Shown piece by piece: positions 55,968-64,000 of a DNA stretch of 64,000 nt. A program made the translations under genes and the position numbers. Every line of letters starts with the position of its first letter. The first letter of the stretch is position 1. Where the stretch lies: NCBI GenBank assembly GCA_033398695.1, contig CM065817.1:69304001-69368000 (forward strand), in the 5' to 3' direction. The notes under the pieces were generated by a model. That model ran no database searches and was not told the origin of the DNA. It was given only the letters and a program-made list of their open reading frames with translations. The DNA comes from Orobanche coerulescens (taxonomy: Eukaryota > Streptophyta > Magnoliopsida > Lamiales > Orobanchaceae).

Positions 55968-56772
55968 GAGATCGGTACTCGATCGCCTCGGCTCCCGCTC
56001 CGAGAGCCAAACCACGAGCGACCAAGTTATAGCGATGACCGCAATGCAACGCCAACTCGATGGCATGAATGCGCTCCTAGAAACTGGGGTAGGCGCCAAG
56101 AGAAATATCGCTGGGCCGAGCGAGCCACTCGCGGTCCAGATCGAACTCGCCCCCGTGCAGCCAAGGATTACTCCTCCTCAAACACCTTTGTACGAGGGGA
56201 GATAGGACCCCGAGACTCACCTGAGAAAGTTCCGGATCTACATGATCGGGTGTGGGGCATCAGACGCGACCAGGTGCCGAATGTTCCCGTTGACATTGGG
56301 CGACCTGGCCCATATGTGGTACGTCTCATTACCACCGCGATCCATCAGTTCCTTTGAACAACTGGCGAGCGACTTCACAACGTACTTCGCCGCCAAGGTA
56401 GCTCGACCAGAAGGTCCCCACCGCATGATGAAAATCAGGCAGGGGGAAGATGAGACCGACGCAGACTACATCGACCGGGTGGATGAGATAATCCTCAACG
56501 GCGAGCCCGTAAGCGACGAGATTGCCCTCTACTCTGTCGTAGGGGGATTCTATGGTCTTTCGCCCATGTTCAGGCACCATACGAAGGACATACCCCTGAC
56601 CTACACTATCTTCCGCACCAAGGCCGTAGACTTTTTGGCCAGGCGGAGGATGCTCGCCCTTCGCCAAGATGAGGGGGTAGAGACGGCGATCGCCAAATTC
56701 CAACAAGGCGGTCGCCAAGCCAGCCGGAGATTTCAGGACCTTCGGGGATATGGAAGCCCATCTCTACCATAA
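55968..56772 (+). pseudogene. Tat-like gag, central retrotransposon-gag domain
   Basis: It continues the frame of 52340-52929 after solo LTR D. An in-frame TAG lies at 56203-56205; after it DPETHLRKFRIYMIGCGASD and CRMFPLTLGDLAHMWYVSLP match the start of the plant gag core. FEQLASDFTTYFAAK and ETDADYIDRVDEIILNGEPV follow. The frame breaks near 56750 (stop 56770). The frame is otherwise intact over about 800 bases, so the two TAG codons are the main lesions. Gag would form the particle around the element RNA. Confidence 0.75.
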
Positions 56773-56986
56773 CCTCAATCTATCTCCATCTCATATTATC
56801 TACGCCATCCAGGGGCGTGAGCGACTAAGCAAGCCGAAGGCAGTAAGGGACCATGGTCATCTGGATCGCAATAAATTTTGTGCTTACCACAAGAGTCCCG
56901 ACCACAACACAGATAAATGCCGCGACCTCCTTAGACAACTCTGGAGATTGTTCGAGGAGGGCAAGCTGGACAGTTTAGTAACTTAG
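56750..56986 (+). pseudogene. Tat-like gag C-terminal CHHC-type motif
   Basis: The frame is shifted relative to the core. It contains KFCAYHKSPDHNTDKCRDL, matching the CxxH...H....C motif of Tat-type gag, and LWRLFEEGKLDSLV, a common continuation. It ends with TAG. The 210 bases to element E hold nothing recognisable. Confidence 0.65.
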
Positions 56987-57689
56987 CCAGAGCCCCGTGC
57001 GAGAAAGATCTAAGCGCTGCGATCGGCGTCAGAATGACGATCGCCAACCTCCCGGTCCGATCGCCAGAATCAAACACGGTCGCCCGAAGGCTAAAGTACA
57101 ACGAAAGGCTACTGCCCAAGCAACATCTCCAAAAATGTAGGACTCGCTCGCCATCTAAAGTTCATCATCTAACATGATGGACCAAGGCACGAGATTGTAA
57201 TATCCGCAATTTTCGATTTTCAGTAAATTTCTTTTTTTGGTCGGAGTCTGTTTTGACGACTCACTCATGACCGTTTCGTCATTCTGAGAATGATTAATTC
57301 TGCACTTTTTGTCATCCGAGTTCGTTTCGGTGTCGTTTTGTTGAGTTCCGTGCTTTTTAGCGACTTTTCCGCACTTGAGTTCGATTCTTGCGAATCTCGG
57401 TCGAAACTGTTGTTTCGAGTTTCTCGCAAGTTCATTTAATGTTATTATTCAAGTTGCGAGCTTTGGTTCGGTGTTTCGATCACGTATCGTGATTTTCGGA
57501 CGTTTTGGGCCATTTTTGTAATTTCCCAAAGTTTGGGGTAATTATTTCCGTTGTCGAATTCCGACACTTCGGATGGTCGGAATCGTGTGTTCTCTTAGTG
57601 CTTGGATTCGTCTTTGCGAGTACTTCGTAACCGTATCTTGATTTTTACTCGGGTTTCGGGGTCGTCAAGCCGTCGGAGTGGCTACGGCC

Positions 57690-57960
57690 GAGTCACGGCC
57701 GGGAGGCTTTGGCCGAGTTACGGCCGTAAGGTGCGATTACGGCCGTAAGGTGTCCGAGTTACGGCCGTAAGTGTGATCGGGTACGGCACGTCTGGGGCGG
57801 ATTTTGACGGCCGATTCTGGCCGTAAGGTGTGCGAGTTACGGTAGTAAGTGTCATTTAGTCTTTGGCGATTTTTGACGAATGCGATTACGGCCGTAAGGC
57901 TGCCGAGTACGACCGTAAGGTGTCCGAGTTACGGCCGTAAGGCCTGCCGATTCTGGCCAG
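57690..57960. repeat. TTACGGCCGTAA hairpin array, element E 5' LTR
   Basis: GAGTTACGGCCGTAAGGTG and variants occur about eight times, each a 10- to 12-base perfect palindrome (TTACGGCCGTAA), together with GAGTCACGGCCG and TTCTGGCCGTAAGG. The 3' LTR array is at about 62940-63220 with many substitutions and indels relative to this copy. Confidence 0.85.
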
Positions 57961-57972
57961 TAACCTGCCGGC

Positions 57973-57980
57973 TATATATA
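57973..57980 (+). promoter_or_regulatory. Putative TATA box, element E 5' LTR
   Basis: CCGGCTATATATAGCCAGC follows the hairpin array by about 15 bases and is itself palindromic. The 3' LTR has the same motif at 63238-63246. Confidence 0.6.
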
Positions 57981-58970
57981 GCCAGCTCGGCGATTTCATT
58001 TTCCACGCGATTTTCTTCCTTTTCGGCGTCGCGACGGAGGCTCGGGAAATTGAGTTCTTGGCGATTCTAATCATTTCAAGGCATTTTGGAAGATTCTTGT
58101 GGATTATATCATCATCGATCCGTGTTCTTCGTCAAATCAAGGTATATTCTTGATTTTCCTTCAAGTTGACTTTTTGGAGAAATTGTTCTTGATTTCGTTT
58201 CTAATCCGATTTTGATACATCGATTGGTGTGGTATGATGTTATTAATCGTGTTCTATGGGTTGTATATCCATATATCAAGTTTGTTTAACTCGATTGACG
58301 ATTCGAGTGTTCTTGGGAATTATTGAACATTTAGTGTTCGATTAAATGTCCCAATGAGTTTCCCTTCGATAGTTTGTTGGGATTTCCGTTGTTTTGGCCT
58401 TGATTATCGTCGTAACCGTGTGTTATTGTTCCTTCCGGAGGTTTATAGGTGTTTGAGGATTCCGATGTTGAATCCCGTTGGTGATTGATGATTCGTGTAG
58501 TGTTATTCTCGTAATACTCGTGGTGCTATCGCGTTCTTGATGGTGTTCGGGCGTCCGGGGCTATTCGACCGCGTCCTATCCGCCGTCTCGTTGCGTTCGT
58601 GATTTCGAGGCAAGTAACTTGCCCATACAATTCTTGTTTTATGGATATGATAATTGGTGATCGTATTCATATGTTTGTTTGATTGTTTGAAATGAGTTTT
58701 CAAAAGATTTGGTTAGCCTCGTTAAAGGCCCCTTTCAAAACCGTGTGTGTTTTGTGATTGGTGTGGTTCGTGAATAACTATGTGAATTCTATGTATATGC
58801 TTGGTGTTCATGTTGCACTTGGTATTGTGTGTGGGCGTATATTATTTCATTTCGGTGCGTTGTGGATTGACGTGGTGTTTTGCTAAGTGTTTGATGCCTC
58901 TGGGCGAATTGTTTGAATATCCTTGATGTGATATGTTATTTGTGTGAATGTGTGGATATGGTTGAAGGTC

Positions 58971-59113
58971 TACGGTGGCACATGGCATGTGATCGTGTGG
59001 CCATGATGCAACAAGTGATTGATCCAACCGTGAGAGCCTGAGATAATCTACGGTGGCACATGGCATGTGATCATGTGGCCAGGATGCAACAAGCGATTGA
59101 TCCAACCGTGAGA
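58971..59113 (+). repeat. 78-bp minisatellite in element E 5' LTR
   Basis: Two units of TACGGTGGCACATGGCATGTG followed by TTGATCCAACCGTGAGA, the inverse of the repeat in B and D. Confidence 0.8.
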
Positions 59114-59968
59114 TGTGTGTGATTTGTTTCGCTAGCCAGCTCGGGAGGGTCCTTCGAGGCCTCGAGTGGGATGTCGGTGGTATCGTCCGGTCTAGGCGAT
59201 GCGCGTGCGTGATTATGTTTCGTTGATTTTACGTCCGTTGAGGACACGTGATGTTGGGCTCGACCACCTTAAATTGTTGGTGATTTCCTATTTGCGAAAA
59301 CAAAACATTTGGGCTGTGACCCTATTGATTTTTGGAAAGAGAAGGATTTCATAATCCTAAATTGTTTTCTATTAAAACTCTCGATGGCATTTTAAACCGT
59401 TTTGTAAATTGTTTCCCTTATTTGCGATCTTTCGGTTTTGGAAATGTTTACCCAAACTCTTGCCTCGGGAAGTACTTTTCTTTACGTTTGGATCTTTGAG
59501 GATTCCTGATTATTATTGTTCTTGGAACTTGTATTGTATGGCTCGTATTTTTGCAATTGTACTTGCACTAGCAAAACAGTGGAGTTTGCTAACCCCCGAG
59601 TATTCGGGGTGGATGTCTATTTTGCATTCGTTTTGGAGCATAGCACGTGGTCGCGCGAAGGATGATGAAAGATGAACGATACTAATCACACGAGGTTCCG
59701 TTGATGTCGTATTGGTCGATTGTATTTTCTTTTCATTGCGGTATCTTTTCCCCGTTGTACGGGAGTTTATTGTATTTTGACCCCTGCGTGGGTATGTGTT
59801 TGGAATTGAGTTGTATGTTATTATTGAAAGACCAAGTCGGTCTACTGAGTCATTTTAGCCTTAAAGGCGAGGTTTAGATGTTTGATTTTAGTTATCAGCC
59901 TGGTAGATCCTCGAGGAGAGGGTCTACGGCGTGTAATATCCCTGAGCGGATTGGGGGTGTTACATAAA

Positions 59969-59982
59969 TGGTACCGGAGAGC
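59969..59982 (+). other. Primer-binding site of element E
   Basis: TGGTACCGGAGAGC lies 4 bases after the LTR. It differs slightly from TGGTATCAGAGC and resembles the site of element B. Confidence 0.7.
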
Positions 59983-62430
59983 AGTGTTGCTGTCTTGTGC
60001 ATGTTTGACTTTATTTCTTTTATCCGCTGCGTGAGTTCTTTTGTAATGGCTTTCGGTATTTTACCGACTGAGTTTTATTTTGAAAACCAATTCCTTAACC
60101 GAGTTTTTGGCATTACGGCCTTGATCGTTTTGGCGAAATTCTTATGACGGTATTTATTATTTTCTAAATGGCTTCTGTGAGTTTTTGAAATATTACCGTC
60201 ATCGGCCTTTTTGGGCATTTTTGTAATTGGTTTTTAGCCTGGTGGGTTCCGGTGCGGGACCCACGGCGCTATATTGTTCCTTGTAATTACCTGAAATTTT
60301 TGGGCATTCTAGCCCATTGAATTATTTTTGAAAACCTTGAGTATCTTAGAAAATTAAAATTCGAGACGTACTTTTAAAACGAATTATTTTCTTGCGGTGT
60401 TTTCAAGGTGTTTTCTAATGCCGCAATACATTTCAAAAATTTTCCGGTTGAGGACCAAAAATATTTTTGAGATATTTTCAAATGCAGTTGCTTAGACCCA
60501 AGGGTCGAATATTTTTGAAAGTTTTTCACTAAAGGAAAGGTGTCCTCATTTTTGTTCAAACGCTAGATGATTTTCAAAGTCTCGATAATGGTGTTTGTAC
60601 TACTTTTTGTAAAATGATACTCAAGATCAACTGGTGTTTCCAAACTGTCTTCAAAGGTGGTTTTCGTTTTTAAAACCTATCATTCCTGTTTGCGGACCGG
60701 AAATGCGTGTATGGTTTTCGAACTTTCGTTACGGTGTTAACCCCGAATTGTGATCGAATTGGTGGCATGAACGTCGAGGCGTTGCCACGCATTTGTTGTA
60801 CTAGCCCTCTGTGAGAGGTGTGAACTGGTGTTTACTGTTATCACCTCGTGGTGATTTGCGTGTTGTCGCACGAGTGTGGGTTGTTAAAGCTTGAGTTGTA
60901 CATTTGTGTACATGTATGATTGTTTCATGATGGTTGTAATTATGTGCTGGTTATCGTTCGGGCCGTTGAGGTCGCCGAACGATACCGTCGTTGCTGAAGT
61001 GTTTGTGTGTATTATTTTACGATGATAATCGTTGTATATGATATGTATTATGATTCCTTGTTGTGCTGAGTTGGCATCTCCGCTATGTTGTTTTGCGACG
61101 TTATGCCCCATTGTATCTAGCATTTGTATTTTCGGTATGCCGAGCCGAGGCGTTTCAATCGAGATGTGCCGGGGCATGCACGTGTAAATTGTCCTTCTCG
61201 TCGGTAACACATTTCAAGTGTGGACTCGAGGGACACCGAATTCAGTTTTGTGAATTGGCTACCGAGACTTTCGGAGTTCGCGCTTCAGCACAGATATCAG
61301 AATCGGCTTTGAGAGGCCTTTGAAGGATGTTTCTGTCGATTGCCTGATGTGTCGTCACCTTGATTTATTTGTTGTGAGTTGCGGGGCGACCTTCTTTTAT
61401 AAGAGGTCGAATGTAGTACCCGTGTTGTTTTTAGACTCCTGCATTTTCTCTTTCTCGAGTCTATCGACTCGCTCGTGTTTGTTGATACTTTCAACTTGTT
61501 CGTATTTCGGTTTAAATCGTTCGAACGAGCTGTGATCTTGTTTTGGGTCAATCTGGTTATCGCTGTGACTTTTTTGAGTTCGGTTCGATTCTTGTGAACT
61601 TTGTTCGGAAGTGACATCATCTGGTTTTACTAGTTCTCTTATTCGAAGTGGATCGGATTTGGAACTTCTGTATTTTCGACTCTGTCGACTCGTTTATGTT
61701 CATTGACATTTTCTGAGCTTGTCCTGCCCCTTGCTTTTGTTGATCGAACGAGGGTGGTATTATTTCGGAATTACTCGTTCGTCGATGTGACTTTTCAATT
61801 GTTATTCCCTTTCCTGTGGATCTTGTGCGAGTGTGCATCTTGTTGTTTTCACCGGATCATGTTTTGTCTCGAGTCGAGATGTGAACCTCGGAGTTGTCGG
61901 TTGAACCTTATTGTTCTTCGTGATTCGAACATGATCGTTCGCTTTTGTTGTCTCGACCGTTGTGGTTCGGTCGTTTGTTTGTTCGGTTTTTGTCCTCCTT
62001 TCGTGATCGTTGAGCATTCAGGCTCCTTCCTAATTCCCTTAAGTTTGGGAAATTAGTCTCGTTTTCGATCTTCCAACCCTTGGGCGGTGGAATTGATATT
62101 AGTTCAACGATTGGCTCGCGTTTCGATTGATGTACCGTTGGGTTGGTCAATCATACTGACTTTCGTTCGTTGTGTTTTGTGATTGTCGGATAATTGACTT
62201 GGCTATATTATCCGTTTGATGACGCTTGTCATTTGTTGGTTTTATTGTATCCCTAACGGTGACATTGTGTTGGTCGTCGTGGAGCGTGTTGTCACGCCGT
62301 ATGTCTCTTTGCGTTTCTTGCAGCGTTTCGCCGTTGGGCGCGAGTTTCCTATTTTTGTGTATCTCGTCGAGTTTTCCTGGCGGGTATATTGCTCCCCCCT
62401 ACTTGTTTTAAGTTTCGGGACGAAACTTCT

Positions 62431-62446
62431 TTTAAGGAGGGTAGAA
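62431..62446 (+). other. Polypurine tract of element E
   Basis: TTTAAGGAGGGTAGAA lies directly before TGTAATATCCGC, preceded by GGGACGAAACTTC. It is identical to the tract of A read on minus. Confidence 0.8.
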
Positions 62447-64000
62447 TGTAATATCCGCAATTTTCGATTTTCGGTAAATTTCTTTTTTTTGGTCGGAGTC
62501 TGTTTTGACGACTCACTCATGACCGTTTCGTCATTCTGAGAATGATTAATTCTGCACTTTTTGTCATCCGAGTTCGTTTCGGTGTCGTTTTGTTGAGTTC
62601 CGTGCTTTTTAGCGACTTTTCCGCACTTGAGTTCGATTCTTGCGAATCTCGGTCGAAACTGTTGTTTCGAGTTTCTCGCAAGTTCATTTAATGTTATTAT
62701 TCAAGTTGCGAGCTTTGGTTCGGTGTTTCGATCACGTATCGTGATTTTCGGACGTTTTGGGCCATTTTTGTAATTTCCCAAAGTTTGGGGTAATTATTTC
62801 CGTTGTCGAATTCCGACACTTCGGATGGTCGGAATCGTGTGTTCTCTTAGTGCTTGGATTCGTCTTTGCGAGTACTTCGTAACCGTATCTTCGATTTTTA
62901 CTCGAGTTCGGGTTTCGGTCGTCCAGGCCGTCGGAGTGGCCACGGCCGAGTCACGGCCGAGCGGGCTGCTCGCCGAGTTACGGCCGTAAGGTGCCGTTAC
63001 GGCCGTAAGGTGTCCGAGTTACGGCCGTAAGTGTGATCGGGCACGGCCGTCGAGCGCCGGGCGGATTTTGTGACGAAGATTCTGGCCGTAAGGTGTGCGA
63101 GTTACGGCCAGTAAGTGTCCATTAGTCAGGCCGCGATTTTTGACGAATGCCGGTTACGCCGTAAGGCTGCCGAGTACGGCCGTAAGGTGTCCGAGTTACG
63201 GCCGTAAGGCTGCCGATTCTGGCCAGTAACCCGCCGGCTATATATAGCACAGCTCGGCCGATTTCATTTTCCACGCGATTTTTCTTCTTTTTTCGGCGTC
63301 GCGACGGAGGCTCGGGAAATCGAGTTCTTGGCCGATTCTAATCATTTCCAAGGCATTTTGGAAGATTCTTGTGGATTATATCATCATCGATCCGTGTTCT
63401 TCGTCAAATCAAGGTATATTCTTGATTTTCCTTCAAGTTGACTTTTTGGAGAAATTGTTCTTGATTTCGTTTCTAATCCGATTTTGATACATCGATTGGT
63501 GTGGTATGATGTTATTAATCGTGTTCTATGGGTTGTATATCCATATATCAAGTTTGTTTAACTCGATTGACGATTCGAGTGTTCTTGGGAATTATTGAAC
63601 ATTTAGTGTTCGATTAAATGTCCCAATGAGTTTCCTTCGATAGTTTGTTGGGATTTCCGTTGTTTTGGCCTTGATTATCGTCGTAACCGTGTGTTATTGT
63701 TCCTTCCGGAGGTTTATAGGTGTTCGAGGATTCCGATGTTGAATCCCGTTGGTGATTGATGATTCGTGTAGTGTTATTCTCGTAATACTCGTGGTGCTAT
63801 CGCGTTCTTGATGGTGTTCGGGCGTCCGGCTATTCGACCGCGTCCTATCCGTCGTCTCGTTGCGTTCGTGATTTCGAGGCAAGTAACTTGCCCATACAAT
63901 TCTTGTTTTATGGATATGATAATTGGTGATCGTATTCATATGTTTGTTTGATTGTTTGAAATGAGTTTTCAAAAGATTTGGTTAGCCTCGTTAAAGGCCC
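62447..64000 (+). mobile_element. Element E 3' LTR (truncated by the window end)
   Basis: It matches 57196 to about 58740. Outside the hairpin array only a few changes are seen (for example TTTCGGTAAA versus TTTCAGTAAA); inside 62900-63240 there are many. The 92-codon minus frame at 63694-63972 is not considered a gene. Confidence 0.85.

Larger units (their letters stand above)
51321..57195 (+). mobile_element. Tat-like Ty3/gypsy element, 5' part (continues past element E)
   Basis: A 920-bp LTR (51321-52240, TGTTG...CAACA), a primer site and a gag frame are recognisable. Solo LTR D splits gag, and element E lies about 210 bp behind it. Pol and the 3' LTR are not in the window. Confidence 0.75.
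57196..59964 (+). mobile_element. Element E 5' LTR
   Basis: The 2769 bp begin TGTAATATCCGCAATTTTCG and end TTGGGGGTGTTACA. It holds a hairpin array (57690-57960), a TATA box at 57973, two 78-bp minisatellite units (58971-59113) and the GC hairpin (59593-59609). Confidence 0.85.
59965..62446 (+). mobile_element. Non-coding internal domain of element E
   Basis: No gag-pol frame is present. 60000-60640 matches the inverted 8340-8960 and 35530-36230 of A and B. ATGAACGTCGAGGCGTTGCC (60768-60787) is shared with A. A frame at 61160-61260 reads GACTCKLSFSSVTHFKCGLE and GHRIQFC, a probable decayed gag zinc knuckle. At 61381-61420 a second polypurine/LTR-start-like junction occurs. 62405-62446 holds GGGACGAAACTTC and the true polypurine tract. 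Confidence 0.7.
57196..64000 (+). mobile_element. Element E: A-E family LTR retrotransposon, 3' end beyond the window
   Basis: The 5' LTR is 57196-59964, the internal domain 59965-62446 and the 3' LTR starts at 62447. Plus orientation. GAGAT (57191-57195) would be the expected target duplication; the other copy is outside the window. No coding gene is present. Confidence 0.85.

Noticed and set aside
57690..57960. Regularly spaced palindromic repeats resembling a CRISPR array
   Set aside because: The window is plant DNA, spacing is irregular, there are no cas genes, and the block lies inside an LTR promoter region in both LTRs of one element.

Overview
This window is repeat-dense DNA from a flowering plant, most likely a eudicot and probably heterochromatic or pericentromeric. 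Nearly every stretch can be assigned to plant transposable elements: Ty3/gypsy LTR retrotransposons of Athila-like, CRM-like and Tat-like type, a large non-coding Ty3-type LTR family, and En/Spm (CACTA) DNA transposons. I see no convincing host gene, tRNA, rRNA or CRISPR array. The species cannot be named from the sequence.

Layout. 1-12892: two tandem units of a short non-autonomous Athila-like element (internal end, LTR1, internal, LTR2). LTR2 is split by element A (4901-12475), a complete non-coding LTR element with 2.1 kb LTRs and a 5-bp target duplication. 12893-13606 plus 21191-21398 is an unrecognised host sequence, split by a CRM-like chromovirus (13607-21185, minus strand, 1015-bp LTRs, target duplication TTTCC) with a readable gag-protease ORF and a frameshifted pol. 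21476-30595: CACTA copy 1 with a TNP2-like and a TnpA-like gene. 30596-46645: CACTA copy 2, starting abruptly inside the transposase gene and interrupted by element B (31135-42172, a relative of A), which itself holds a solo LTR, C (36625-39491). 46646-50976: a mosaic of LTR-like and CACTA-MITE-like sequence. 50977-51320 is AT-rich. 51321 onward: a Tat-like Ty3 element with LTR, primer-binding site and a gag reading frame, interrupted by solo LTR D (52930-55962) and by element E (57196 to beyond the window end).

A, B, C, D and E belong to one family. All have long LTRs starting TGTAA and ending TTACA, an iMet-type primer site and a conserved polypurine tract, but no gag-pol. They must therefore depend on enzymes from elsewhere. 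They are nested repeatedly in the other elements, which gives a relative order of insertion.

The most striking signal is architectural. In four unrelated LTR types (Athila-like, the A-E family, the 50 kb LTR and the Tat-like LTR), a CpG-rich array of short hairpins lies directly upstream of the TATA box. Each family or subfamily uses a different hairpin sequence. In A, B and E, where both LTR copies can be compared, differences between sister LTRs are concentrated in this array. The CRM-like LTR lacks it.
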